NCBI GenBank assembly: GCA_040400085.1 | Contig: JBBAQX010000009.1 | Coordinates: 1-64,000 of the forward strand | Direction of reading: 5' to 3' | DNA: 64,000 nucleotides | Source of the DNA: HNR sp040400085 | Lineage (GTDB): Bacteria > Actinomycetota > Actinomycetes > Actinomycetales > Microbacteriaceae | Part shown: positions 8,440-16,491 of the stretch, one piece after another | Numbering within the stretch: position 1 is the first letter of the stretch | Layout: every line of letters starts with the position of its first letter | The notes under the pieces: model-generated | Told to the model about the DNA's origin: nothing | The model's database searches: none | Seen by the model: only the letters and a program-made list of their open reading frames with translations | Program-made: the position numbers and the translations under genes

Positions 8440-9516
8440 CTACCTTGTCGGAAAAGTTTCGGTCCAAATAATCGTTTGATCCATGTTGTCATACGTCCCT
8501 TTTTCCTTGTTAGCCTCATCAATAGCATCTTTATACGGAAGGTAGCCTCCACCTGGACTTCGGGCAAACGATTCTCTGGTTGTTTCGTTGTAAATCGTAA
8601 ACGTAACCTTTGCATTACCTGCTGCATCAATACTGTCAACAGTGTAAGACATGTTGTAAGAACCGAGGAAAGATTCTGGTAGGTTTCCAAAATGACCAGC
8701 AGTTGCACTGTTTATAGCATCTCCCAACATCGTAGGAGCACTCCCCGAGACAGCACGATCACCTAATTCCGTTTGCCCAGTAACTAACCGACCGTCGAGA
8801 AGCTTCTCCTTAACCCCGTTATATTTGCTTTGTATAAATTCGCTGTCCTTGAGCCTTTCCAGGAACGGATGCCCATCCAGGAAAAATCTATCGCGCGGGC
8901 CTTCCCCAGAGAAAAAGGCCTGGAGCATCTGAAGCACCGTCAATGTTGCATATTGCTTTTGAATGTAAGGATCTTTGTTCCCTCCTCCGTCGTAATACGA
9001 CCAATTACTAGAGACTTCTGATAACACGCTTCGTTCAAGGGCAGTATCTGCAGCTTGACGCTCGTCGGCAAGATTCCTCAAACCAGACACCGCGTCAGAA
9101 AAAGCTTTTTGAGCGGTTGCGCGTTCTTTATCACGTTGCGCGACTTCATCATCAGTCGGACGACTCGAAGCGTCGGTATATTGCTTATTCACTGCGAGGC
9201 GAGCCGCTTCACGATCTTCAATCAACTTCCTCGCTTGATTCTTTATTTCATTGACCGCATCGATATACGTTCGAATCGCGGTCTTTGCTGTCTGTAATGT
9301 TTCTTCGGATTCCGTCGCCGCTGTGATGTTTGCCGTCAGGGCAAATTGAGCTGTCTGGGCAGCAAGGCCAGTCCAGTAGCCCGGAAGCGCTCCTTGAGCC
9401 TTCCGCAACTCACCAGCGGTAAAGTCCCACTCCGTTATGCGCGCAGTAATCCACGTCACATACTCCTCAAGAACAGCCATATCCCCCGCACCGGGATCTT
9501 CATCAGTCCACTGCAT
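8440..9516 (-). CDS. WXG-headed putative polymorphic toxin, type VII secretion type (358 aa)
   Basis: The N-terminal 90 residues form a helical hairpin with the WxG turn YWTGLAAQ near residue 48, the hallmark of ESX/WXG100 secretion substrates. A charged helical stretch follows (about 90-165). The C-terminal 120 residues (ESFLGSYNMSYTVDSID, AKVTFTIYNETTRESFARSP, QTIIWTETF) are beta-rich. They resemble, from memory, a C-terminal domain found on many actinobacterial WXG/LXG toxins, but I cannot name its activity. Neighbours support the toxin call: a 93-aa WXG-like protein 14 bases upstream and two duplicated immunity-like genes downstream. The block is more AT-rich than flanking genes, suggesting acquisition. 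Confidence 0.62.
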   Translation of the reverse strand: MQWTDEDPGAGDMAVLEEYVTWITARITEWDFTAGELRKAQGALPGYWTGLAAQTAQFALTANITAATESEETLQTAKTAIRTYIDAVNEIKNQARKLIEDREAARLAVNKQYTDASSRPTDDEVAQRDKERATAQKAFSDAVSGLRNLADERQAADTALERSVLSEVSSNWSYYDGGGNKDPYIQKQYATLTVLQMLQAFFSGEGPRDRFFLDGHPFLERLKDSEFIQSKYNGVKEKLLDGRLVTGQTELGDRAVSGSAPTMLGDAINSATAGHFGNLPESFLGSYNMSYTVDSIDAAGNAKVTFTIYNETTRESFARSPGGGYLPYKDAIDEANKEKGTYDNMDQTIIWTETFPTR

Positions 9517-9530
9517 ATTCGGGACCTTCG

Positions 9531-9812
9531 TTAGACTTCGGCCGAGTCGAATGTTGCAGCGTAATACCGATCCACATCCGAGGCATCATTCGCCACCTTC
9601 AGAATATTCGTTCCTCTGGCATGCGTTGATTCGCTCAACTTCTGAACAGCTTTCTTATGATAGGTACCGAGAATCTCCAGCACTGCATCAACAGAACTAC
9701 TGCCGCAACCTGACGTGTCAGGCACGGAATCAACCGTAATGTCATCGCTACTTCCGCCAATCGTGTTGGCGATGGAAGCCAATGCAGAAGGGTCCGTCGA
9801 TATAGTGCTCAT
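9531..9812 (-). CDS. Small WXG100/ESX-like partner protein (93 aa)
   Basis: A 93-residue helical protein without a signal peptide; the size is that of WXG100 proteins. It lacks an obvious WxG but has a GCGSSSVDAVLEIL turn region and a conserved-looking YYAATFDSAEV tail. It is the first gene of the module, 14 bases before the toxin start. Such small ESX-like partners pair with the N-terminal hairpin of LXG/WXG toxins and direct them to the type VII secretion machine. No secretion ATPase is encoded in the window, so it must rely on one elsewhere. Confidence 0.5.
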   Translation of the reverse strand: MSTISTDPSALASIANTIGGSSDDITVDSVPDTSGCGSSSVDAVLEILGTYHKKAVQKLSESTHARGTNILKVANDASDVDRYYAATFDSAEV

Positions 9813-9962
9813 AATTTACAATCCTAAGCCCGCGGGAAGATGATATTTATAAAGTCAAATAAGGCGCAAAAAGTATGGACTTGCAAGAGAGTAAGTTCAA
9901 CACCTAAATCCCATTTTCACGGTGGGCGTCTTCACCCCACCAAATGCTACGCTTAACGCACC

Positions 9963-10394
9963 ATGTCTAACGGCTACCTCAACATCGAAGCGCAGCTGTT
10001 ATCGCATCCGAACATCACGAGACAGGTACTTGGTAGGTTCTGGGCGGCTACCACGATGAGCGGTGACGCTTTCAGTACATGGAAACTACGTGATACCGGC
10101 ACTCACCTCGAACGCGTGTGGAGCAGCCACTGGGACACCCCACCGATGGATCACTTTTGGTTGTATAACCAGTTGCTTCAGCATAATTTCAATGCCCTCT
10201 ACCAGCTGGGACCAAACACCGGCTGGAACTTCGGAGAACTGTACGTTGCGCTCTATGCCGCATTCGATGACGGCGTCGCGTACCTCGTGATGACTACCCG
10301 CACCGGTAAAAACATTGGCGTGGATACCGGTTGGCGTCCGATTGAGTTGCGGGGCGCGAGTTACCACTTCGCCATCACGAATTTCCACTACTGA
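9963..10394 (+). CDS. Hypothetical protein (143 aa)
   Basis: I do not recognise this protein. It is aromatic-rich (TPPMDHFWLYNQLLQHNF, NTGWNFGELYVALYAAF) with no signal peptide or membrane segment, so it is probably a compact cytosolic domain. It is divergent from the toxin module and convergent with the arsenic operon. No Shine-Dalgarno precedes the ATG, and TACGCT sits nine bases upstream (9948-9953), so a leaderless start is possible. The reading frame is clean for 143 codons and ends 34 bases before arsC. Confidence 0.55.
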   Translation: MSNGYLNIEAQLLSHPNITRQVLGRFWAATTMSGDAFSTWKLRDTGTHLERVWSSHWDTPPMDHFWLYNQLLQHNFNALYQLGPNTGWNFGELYVALYAAFDDGVAYLVMTTRTGKNIGVDTGWRPIELRGASYHFAITNFHY

Positions 10395-10428
10395 CAGCAC
10401 GAGTTGAGTGCTGTTCGGAAGCTCAGGA

Positions 10429-10830
10429 TCAGACGAGCTCCGCGATCAAGGCAGTAATTCGGGCCTTGATGTCGTCGCGAATCGGACGAACAGCATCGAT
10501 ACCCTGCCCTGCCGGGTCGTCGAGTTTCCAGTCCTCGTACCTCTTTCCGGGGAAGAACGGGCAGGCATCCCCGCATCCCATCGTGATCACCACGTCTGAA
10601 GCCTGTACCGCCTCTGTGGTGAGAACTTTGGGCTGTTCGGCGGTAATGTCGATGCCTTCTTCGTGCATGGCGGCGACGGCAACAGCATTAATCTGGTCAG
10701 CAGGCATGGATCCAGCCGAGCGAACCTCGATCCGGTCGCCCGCCAGGTGGCGGAGGTATCCCGCTGCCATCTGGGATCGTCCCGCGTTGTGGACGCAGAC
10801 AAACAAGACGGATGGTTTCTGATTAGTCAC
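10429..10830 (-). CDS. arsC: Arsenate reductase, low-molecular-weight phosphatase type
   Basis: The protein reduces arsenate to arsenite in the cytosol. It has the P-loop CVHNAGRS (CX5R, Cys near 12), the downstream cysteine pair region MGCGDACPFFPG that carries the shuttling cysteines, and the Asp-Pro motif DDPAG. Length (133 aa) is normal for the thioredoxin-linked class. The GTG start is preceded by GAAGGAA. It is last in the operon trxB-acr3-arsR/C-arsC. The thioredoxin reductase gene heading this operon suggests thioredoxin-dependent recycling; mycothiol coupling is the actinobacterial alternative. Confidence 0.92.
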   Translation of the reverse strand: MTNQKPSVLFVCVHNAGRSQMAAGYLRHLAGDRIEVRSAGSMPADQINAVAVAAMHEEGIDITAEQPKVLTTEAVQASDVVITMGCGDACPFFPGKRYEDWKLDDPAGQGIDAVRPIRDDIKARITALIAELV

Positions 10831-10851
10831 GCTAAGATTCCTTCGGTTTAT

Positions 10852-11874
10852 TTAGTGGATGGTGAGGCTGGCAATGAGGGTGCGGACACGATCAGCGATA
10901 TCGTCGCGAATCGCTTCAACCCCCTCTGGGGAGGCGAGGGCAGGGTCGCCGACGGCCCAGTCCTCGTAGCGGACGCCGGGGATGATCGGGCACACGTCGC
11001 CGCAGCCCATGGTGACGACAACATCCGCGGCGCGCACGGCATCATCTGTAAGCGGTTTCGGGAATGCCATTTCGGCTTCTTGCGCACCCTCGATCTCGTT
11101 GAGAAGCGACCGCACGTGCGGATGGATATCGGATGCAGGGGCAGAACCGGCAGAACGGGCAATAATTTTTCCGCCCGAAAGCTGGTTGACGAGTGCGGCG
11201 GCCAGCTGGGAACGACCTGCGTTCTGAACACACACGAAAAGCACTCGTGGGGCCCCGGCCTCGCGATCGCGAGTATGGTCGGCAATCCGCTGTCTCGCAA
11301 AACGCTCCGTCAGCGGAATCAGGTGTTGGGTGATTCTGGCTGATCGCGCAAGGCCGGTATAGGACTCGCGAACTATCGAGACAACGAGATCCCGGTGAAG
11401 ACCGGTGAGCTCGTCGGCGAGTTCCTCGGCAAGGCGCGTGACGCGGGCATCCATCTCGCTCAGATCATCGACCGGCGCGGGCACAAGCTCGGTCTCGGCG
11501 TCGGCCTCGGTCTCGCCGAGCACAGCGGCGGGAGCAAAAGTATCCAGCAACGCTACAACGGCGCGCTGACGGCTCGGGGTAATCCGATACCACACCCAGG
11601 TACCCCGCCGCTCCGAGGCTAATAACCCGTTATCCTTCAATAATTTCAAATGGTGGGATACCGTGGGCTGCGATACCTCCGCGAGCTCTGCCAGGTCGCA
11701 TACGCAGGATTCCCCGCGGGGGTCCGTGGCGATTGCGGAGAGCATCCGTAGCCGCAACGGATCGGCAAGCGCCTTCAGCGTCGCCGCAACCGTTGCTGCC
11801 GCGCCCTGGCTAATCGCGTGCGTCGAGGCAGGCGCGCAATCCGCTGTATCCGGCAGGGTTGTCGAATCGTTCAT
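10852..11874 (-). CDS. ArsR-helical linker-ArsC fusion protein
   Basis: This is a 340-aa fusion. Residues about 25-115 are an ArsR/SmtB winged helix with ESCVCDL (Cys pair for As(III)) and SQPTVSHHLKLLKDNGLL recognition helix. Residues about 140-200 form a three-helix segment (RVTRLAEELADELTG... LTERFARQRI) known as an N-terminal extension of some actinobacterial ArsC proteins. Residues about 210-340 are a full ArsC with CVQNAGRS and MGCGDVCPIIPG. The ATG overlaps the acr3 stop by 4 bases. The protein can sense arsenite and reduce arsenate in one chain, and may repress its own operon. All catalytic cysteines seen in the separate ArsC are kept. Confidence 0.9.
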   Translation of the reverse strand: MNDSTTLPDTADCAPASTHAISQGAAATVAATLKALADPLRLRMLSAIATDPRGESCVCDLAELAEVSQPTVSHHLKLLKDNGLLASERRGTWVWYRITPSRQRAVVALLDTFAPAAVLGETEADAETELVPAPVDDLSEMDARVTRLAEELADELTGLHRDLVVSIVRESYTGLARSARITQHLIPLTERFARQRIADHTRDREAGAPRVLFVCVQNAGRSQLAAALVNQLSGGKIIARSAGSAPASDIHPHVRSLLNEIEGAQEAEMAFPKPLTDDAVRAADVVVTMGCGDVCPIIPGVRYEDWAVGDPALASPEGVEAIRDDIADRVRTLIASLTIH

Positions 11875-12968
11875 GATGTCCTCGCTTCCGGGGCATATGG
11901 ATCAGTATGGAACCAGGCGCGGGCAGCCCAGAGCGAGACATAAACGAGGCCAACAAGCACAGGAACCTCAATAAGAGGCCCCACTACCCCGGCAAGGGCT
12001 TGGCCGGATGTTGCTCCGAAGGTACCTATCGCAACGGCGATCGCGAGTTCAAAGTTATTGCCCGCCGCGGTGAAAGCAAGAGTCGTGGAACGCGCATAGC
12101 CGAGCCCGATGACCTTACCGAGAAGAAAACCGGCAAACCACATGAACGCAAAGTAGACCAATAAGGGTAACGCTATCCGGGCGACGTCAAGTGGGTTCTG
12201 AGTTATCGCGTCACCCTGAAGAGCAAATAACAGCACGATCGTGAAAAGGAGCCCATACAGCGCCCACGGCCCGATCTTCGGAAGGAACTTCTCCTCGTAC
12301 CAGTCGCGACCTCGACTTTTCTCGCCGATCCAACGAGAGGCGAAACCTGCGACAAGCGGAATACCGAGAAAGACCAACACGTTCAGAGCAATCTGCCACA
12401 CGGAGACCTCAAGCCCCTGCGTGTCGAGCCCCAGCCAGCCGGGGAGGACGGTGAGATAAAACCAACCGAGAAGGGAGAACGCCACGACTTGGAACACCGA
12501 GTTGATCGCTACTAACACCGCGGTGGCTTCCCTGTCCCCGCAGGCCAGGTCGTTCCAGATCACGACCATCGCGATGCAACGGGCGAGACCCACAATAATG
12601 AGACCGGTGCGATATTCCGGCAGATCGGGTAGAAAGATCCAAGCGAGGGCGAACATCACGGCGGGGCCAATAAGCCAATTCAGCACCAGCGATGAAACCA
12701 GAAGCTTCTTGTCCCTGGTAACCGCTGAGACCTTGTCATAGCGCACCTTTGCGAGAACGGGGTACATCATCACGAGCAGTCCGAGACCGATGGGAACCGA
12801 GATCCCACCGATTTCGAGCGTTGCGAGGACCTCCGAGACAGCGGGAATAAACCGCCCGAGGAGCAGCCCGGCAACCATGGCGAGACCAATCCAGAGAGGT
12901 AGCCACTTGTCGAGCGTGGACATCCGCTTTGATTTCGTGGGCGTAGGTGCCAGTACAGCAGTTTTCAC
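11871..12968 (-). CDS. acr3: ACR3-type arsenite efflux permease
   Basis: A 365-aa membrane protein with about ten hydrophobic helices. It exports arsenite produced by ArsC. ACR3 signatures visible are GLARCIAMVVIWNDLACGD, which carries the essential Cys in the fourth helix, and FTAAGNNFELAIAVAIG. The GTG start at 12968 is supported by AAGGAG seven bases upstream; a later ATG at 12923 is the alternative. It overlaps the downstream fusion gene by 4 bases (ATGA) and follows trxB after 61 bases. Confidence 0.93.
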   Translation of the reverse strand: MKTAVLAPTPTKSKRMSTLDKWLPLWIGLAMVAGLLLGRFIPAVSEVLATLEIGGISVPIGLGLLVMMYPVLAKVRYDKVSAVTRDKKLLVSSLVLNWLIGPAVMFALAWIFLPDLPEYRTGLIIVGLARCIAMVVIWNDLACGDREATAVLVAINSVFQVVAFSLLGWFYLTVLPGWLGLDTQGLEVSVWQIALNVLVFLGIPLVAGFASRWIGEKSRGRDWYEEKFLPKIGPWALYGLLFTIVLLFALQGDAITQNPLDVARIALPLLVYFAFMWFAGFLLGKVIGLGYARSTTLAFTAAGNNFELAIAVAIGTFGATSGQALAGVVGPLIEVPVLVGLVYVSLWAARAWFHTDPYAPEARTS

Positions 12969-13029
12969 TTGAGCAACTCCTTGATGTTTACAGCAATCGC
13001 CGCGGTTCTAAAGATGACGCCGGAGACGC

Positions 13030-14007
13030 TCAACCGGAGACCTCCACAGCAACTTGACTTACAGGGCTAGCAGAGCTCACGTGAGAGAGGTAATGTTGAG
13101 CATCTTGTGCAGCAGCGCAACCAGTTCCCGCCGCAGTGATCGCCTGACGGTAGGTATGATCCACCAGGTCCCCGGCTGCAAAAACCCCGGGTAAGTTCGT
13201 GCGGGTAGAGGGATGCTCAACTAACACATACCCATCAGCATCGGTATCGACGCTTCCACGTACCAACTCGGAGCGAGGGTCATGACCGATCGCGACAAAT
13301 ACCCCCGTCACAGCCAGAACACTCTCAGCACCTGTGACGGTATTACGCAGTCGCGCCCCCGTCACCTCCGTATCGCCAACGAGCTCGATGACCGTACTGT
13401 TCCACACGACCTCAATCTTGGGGTTGGCCATCACACGCTCCGTCATTATCTTCGAGGCACGAAACTCGTCACGCCGGTGAACCAGGGTCACCTTCGATGC
13501 AAACCGCGTCAAAAATAGAGCCTCCTCCATGGCAGAGTCACCGCCACCGATGACCGCGATCTCCTTCTCTCGGAAGAAAAAACCGTCACACGTTGCGCAC
13601 CAGGACAGGCCGTGCCCCGACAAACGCTCCTCCTCGGGAAGGCCGAGCTTACGATACACGGACCCCATCGTAAGGATCACCACACGCGCCAGGTAGGTCG
13701 CGCCGTTTCCAGTCTCGATAACTTTCACATCGGCATCGAGGTCAAGTTTGATTGCATCGTCATAAACAATTCGTGCACCAAAACGTTCGGCTTGCATGCG
13801 CATCGAGTCCATCAGGTCGGGACCCTGCACCCCATCAACAAACCCGGGGAAGTTTTCTACTTCCGTGGTAGTCATGAGCGCACCGCCCGCCGTGACCGAC
13901 CCGGCAATAACAACCGGCTCCAGGCCAGCCCTCGCTGCGTATACTGCCGAGGTATAACCGGCAGGCCCTGAACCGATAATAACCAGTTCAACTTCTTGTA
14001 TCGACAT
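13030..14007 (-). CDS. trxB: Thioredoxin reductase heading the arsenic operon
   Basis: This FAD/NADPH enzyme reduces thioredoxin. FAD-binding GSGPAGY lies near residue 12, redox-active CATC near 138, NADPH-binding GGGDSAMEEA near 158, and the C-terminal FAD motif GVFAAGDLVD near 280. The start at MSIQEVEL (14007) fits family N-termini; the ORF opens 22 codons earlier at 14073 without family support. Being first in the ars operon suggests a dedicated electron supply for the two ArsC domains. It may be additional to a housekeeping trxB, which is not in this window. Confidence 0.92.
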   Translation of the reverse strand: MSIQEVELVIIGSGPAGYTSAVYAARAGLEPVVIAGSVTAGGALMTTTEVENFPGFVDGVQGPDLMDSMRMQAERFGARIVYDDAIKLDLDADVKVIETGNGATYLARVVILTMGSVYRKLGLPEEERLSGHGLSWCATCDGFFFREKEIAVIGGGDSAMEEALFLTRFASKVTLVHRRDEFRASKIMTERVMANPKIEVVWNSTVIELVGDTEVTGARLRNTVTGAESVLAVTGVFVAIGHDPRSELVRGSVDTDADGYVLVEHPSTRTNLPGVFAAGDLVDHTYRQAITAAGTGCAAAQDAQHYLSHVSSASPVSQVAVEVSG

Positions 14008-14106
14008 ACTTCTATATTGAAGGAAACCAATCCAAGGCGCAAATCCACCAGGACTCCTTAACCAAATGTTCATCCAACAAAGCTCAGAGTGATCGACGCG
14101 TGAACC

Positions 14107-14120
14107 ATATTGACATTAAT
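14107..14120. promoter_or_regulatory. Candidate ArsR-type operator upstream of trxB
   Basis: TATTGACATTAATA is an AT-rich imperfect palindrome lying 100 bases upstream of the trxB start. It resembles ATTGA-type ArsR sites and includes a TTGACA-like hexamer. Only its position and partial symmetry support it. Confidence 0.3.
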
Positions 14121-14135
14121 ACGGAGCCAGGGATC

Positions 14136-14587
14136 ATAGGCCAAAAGAGCGGATAAAACCTGACTTAGCCCCGGAATCACGGGTCAACCGAGGGGATGCT
14201 GGGGTCATGGACGATTAGTTGCAACAAACAACTCTCACACCAGCAGCTGCGTGTCTTGCGCTGCTTCCATGGTAAACAACAGCCGCAACCTTGCAGAATC
14301 CATTGGTGAGATGCCCTCAGTTAGGTTCGGGGTAATACATCGGGCTCGAGCCGGGGCATCGAATTCGGCCCGGCGTATAGAGTTCGGCCCGGCATGTAGA
14401 GTTCGGCCCGGCGTATAGAGTTCGGCCCGGCGTATAGAGCTCGGCCCGGGGTGTAGAGTTCGGCCCGGCGTAGAACATGGGCCAAACCCTATAGCCCGGG
14501 CCAGAAACGCTGGCCGCACCTACAGCCGGGGCCAAGCTCGCACAAGACGCGAGACACGCCCAACGCCGTCCACTCTTGTGGCCTATA
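14136..14587. repeat. 452-bp element with imperfect inverted-repeat ends enclosing a 19-bp array
   Basis: ATAGGCCAAAAGAGCGGA (14136-14153) and the reverse complement of 14570-14587 (ATAGGCCACAAGAGTGGA) differ at two of 18 positions. A further copy, CGGGTTATAGGCC followed by AAAAAGAGCGGATA, stands alone at 138-164 beside the tRNA terminator. No protein is encoded inside. The layout resembles a MITE-like nonautonomous element. No target duplication could be identified. Confidence 0.5.
14326..14515 (+). repeat. Ten-unit tandem array, 19-bp period
   Basis: Units start at 14326 and then every 19 bases to 14497. The six central units (14364-14477) are near identical to TTCGGCCCGGCGTATAGAG; the outer ones are degenerate. 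There are no spacers, so it is not a CRISPR. The repeat strand orientation matches the array at 33540. The surrounding 14008-14674 region holds no gene; apparent ORFs here merely translate the repeats. Confidence 0.85.
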
Positions 14588-14644
14588 ACCCGGAGTGAAC
14601 TTGCGGGCATCCAAAACACACCCGGTAAAGACTGAAGCTCTTGC

Positions 14645-14665
14645 CTAACCGATATAACCGGTTAG
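14645..14665. promoter_or_regulatory. Inverted repeat upstream of the YdeI-like gene
   Basis: CTAACCG and CGGTTAG form a perfect 7-bp inverted repeat separated by 7 bases, ending nine bases before the ATG at 14675. It is placed where a repressor would block transcription; the regulator is unknown. Confidence 0.45.
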
Positions 14666-14674
14666 AATTATTGT

Positions 14675-14917
14675 ATGCTGGAACGCGCTCAACATCCGAT
14701 GCCGGAAGATATAGCATCCGCTCTCGATCACAACGATCTACGCGGCGACTACGACAACCGCCCGGCGTATCAGCGCAACGATTACCTCGGCTGGATCGGG
14801 CGCGCCAAGACCGGGCAGACCCGGGAACGGCGGATCGCTCAGATGCTCGACGAGCTCGATCACGGCGGCGTCTACATGAGGATGATTCACGCGCCCTCCC
14901 GGAAGAATCAGTCATGA
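14675..14917 (+). CDS. YdeI/OmpD-associated family small protein
   Basis: The 80-aa protein contains PAYQRNDYLGWIGRAKTGQTRERRIAQMLDEL, split here only for description, which is the hallmark region of the short YdeI/OmpD-associated (bacteriocin-protection-like) family. Biochemical role is not established. It is the first gene of a three-gene overlapping operon with the CGNR regulator and RidA, and its stop overlaps the next ATG by four bases. The palindrome just upstream suggests regulated expression. Confidence 0.75.
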   Translation: MLERAQHPMPEDIASALDHNDLRGDYDNRPAYQRNDYLGWIGRAKTGQTRERRIAQMLDELDHGGVYMRMIHAPSRKNQS

Positions 14918-15510
14918 CAAACAACTGGAATACCACGGTCTGGCTCACCCCGTCCGACGGTAAACGATGGCGCTTCGATCCGGGATCGCTGAGCCTCGCC
15001 TTCGCCTATTCCGGAGACTTCGGGTACAACATAGACGCGTGGGAAACCCTGCGAGAGCCCTCCGACCTCGACGCGTGGCTTACCGGGCGTTTTGGCCCGG
15101 CGCTGCGGCCGAGCCACGACACCGAATATCTCGACGCACGGCATCTCCGCGCAGCGATCGCCGCTGTCGCGCGACGCATCGCCTCGGGAGACAAGCTCGA
15201 TCCGGCGGCGGTCGACACCATCAACGACTGGGCAGGTCGGCCCTCTGCGCAACACTATCTTGCGGGCGGAACCCGCGAGCCGGAACCGCCCTCCCCTGCG
15301 CGCCTAATTGCAACAATCGCGCAGGATGCCGTCCGATCCTTCGCCCCGAACACCGGCACGATCCGCGAGTGCGCTGCCGACGATTGCCGCCTGATTTTCC
15401 TCGATTCCTCACGCCCGCAGAACCGGCGCTGGTGCTCAATGAACCGATGCGGTGGTCGAGCAAAAGCGCGAACCCACTACGCCCAGCACCGCACAGGAGA
15501 ACCCTCATGA
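14914..15510 (+). CDS. CGNR zinc-finger (ABATE-domain) transcriptional regulator
   Basis: The 198-aa protein begins at the ATG overlapping the previous stop; the longer ORF from 14641 has no family support. The N-terminal stress-related ABATE domain is followed by a C-terminal zinc finger: C..C in ECAADDCRLIF, then RRWCSMNRCGGRAKARTHY. The usual CGNR signature reads CGGR here. It probably binds DNA and controls the operon it sits in. Its stop overlaps the RidA start by four bases. Confidence 0.8.
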   Translation: MTNNWNTTVWLTPSDGKRWRFDPGSLSLAFAYSGDFGYNIDAWETLREPSDLDAWLTGRFGPALRPSHDTEYLDARHLRAAIAAVARRIASGDKLDPAAVDTINDWAGRPSAQHYLAGGTREPEPPSPARLIATIAQDAVRSFAPNTGTIRECAADDCRLIFLDSSRPQNRRWCSMNRCGGRAKARTHYAQHRTGEPS

Positions 15511-15920
15511 CACGACACACAACCCACGTCAATCCCGCCGAGCTGCATCACAACCCCGCTTTCTCTCAGGGCGTTATCACGCCAGCAGGCCCAACGCTCT
15601 ACGTCGGCGGGCAGAACGGCACCGATGCCAACGGGGAATTGGCCGAGGGCATCGAAGCTCAGACTGCCCAGGCGATGCGCAATGTCCTCGCCGTCCTGGC
15701 AGCAGCGGAAACAGGGGCCGAGCACGTCGCGAAACTCACGATCTACCTCGTCGCTGGCGCTGATGCCAGGACAGCGTTCAACGCGTCGCGATCCGTGTGG
15801 GGCGACCAGAAGACGGCAATCACGGTGCTCATCGTCGCTGGCCTAGCACGGCCCGACGCGCTCGTTGAGGTGGACGCGATCGCGAGCATCCCCTCATCGA
15901 GCGCCAGCGCCGTTGCTTAG
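15507..15920 (+). CDS. RidA/YjgF family enamine/imine deaminase
   Basis: The 137-aa protein starts at the ATG overlapping the CGNR gene stop, with CAGGAGA upstream. YVGGQNGTD, QTAQAMRNVLAVLAAA, KLTIYLVAGADA and PDALVEVDAIA are the typical RidA strands and helices. The family hydrolyses reactive enamines such as 2-aminoacrylate. The key C-terminal Arg-Pro-Glu signature is altered (ARPDALVEVDAIA), so the substrate may differ. It overlaps the convergent downstream gene by four bases at the stops. Confidence 0.8.
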   Translation: MTRHTTHVNPAELHHNPAFSQGVITPAGPTLYVGGQNGTDANGELAEGIEAQTAQAMRNVLAVLAAAETGAEHVAKLTIYLVAGADARTAFNASRSVWGDQKTAITVLIVAGLARPDALVEVDAIASIPSSSASAVA

Positions 15921-16480
15921 CCCCGGGACGGCTGGTCGGGCCGAACACCCCCACCCGAGTACTGCCGCGAACGGGTGCCACCGGACAAGACCGAGAGCCC
16001 AACGGCAGCAAGCGCAAGGGTAATCCCGCTCACGATGGTGCGCACCAGGTTCCACGCCTGCCACTGGCCGGAGTAGGTGTCCCAGATTCCCTGCAGCACA
16101 GAGTCGTCAGCGCTCATATCGGTGAGTCCCAGTTCATTATTCATGGGGACGTTAACCACAGAGGTCAGGAGCAGCGCACCCACGAGATAGAGCACAGAGG
16201 CAGACGCAAACAAGCTAGCCGCGACGACGCGACGCTGCGTGTAGGCGATGATTGCCGTCACGCCTAGAACGGCCGGGGTGAGAAAGAACGCGGGAAAAAA
16301 GACGCCGTTCCTGACGATTCCATTCATCGCATTCATCGCCTCAATAGCCGTGCGCGCAGGCAGGTTATCGAGCCCCCACATGGTTGAGCACACCCAGGCG
16401 AAGAAGAATCCAAATATGGCGCCAGAAAAGATTATCGAGATCACTGCCATGATTCGCGAAAGAAGGGATACTGAGGTCAC
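15917..16480 (-). CDS. DUF1772 (anthrone oxygenase-like) membrane protein
   Basis: About 187 aa with four hydrophobic helices. FAWVCSTMWGLDNLPARTAIEAMNAMN followed by FFPAFFLTP and NVPMNNEL matches the DUF1772 pattern. The GTG start at 16480 is preferred because GGAG lies six bases upstream; the ORF extends to 16516 but that extension overlaps the likely operator. It is divergent from a TetR gene, which probably represses it. The substrate is unknown; the family name comes from fungal anthrone oxygenases. Confidence 0.75.
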   Translation of the reverse strand: MTSVSLLSRIMAVISIIFSGAIFGFFFAWVCSTMWGLDNLPARTAIEAMNAMNGIVRNGVFFPAFFLTPAVLGVTAIIAYTQRRVVAASLFASASVLYLVGALLLTSVVNVPMNNELGLTDMSADDSVLQGIWDTYSGQWQAWNLVRTIVSGITLALAAVGLSVLSGGTRSRQYSGGGVRPDQPSRG

Positions 16481-16491
16481 TATGTCTCCAA

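Noticed and set aside
14326..14515. CRISPR array
   Set aside because: The 19-bp units are contiguous with no unique spacers, and no cas genes are near.
14235..14619. Minus-strand ORFs with GPNS-RRAELYTPGRT repeats
   Set aside because: They only translate the 19-bp DNA array in two frames; no ribosome site, no conserved domain.
14967..15506. Long N-terminal extension of the RidA frame
   Set aside because: It overlaps the CGNR gene entirely; the RidA family starts at 15507 next to an overlapping stop and a ribosome site.
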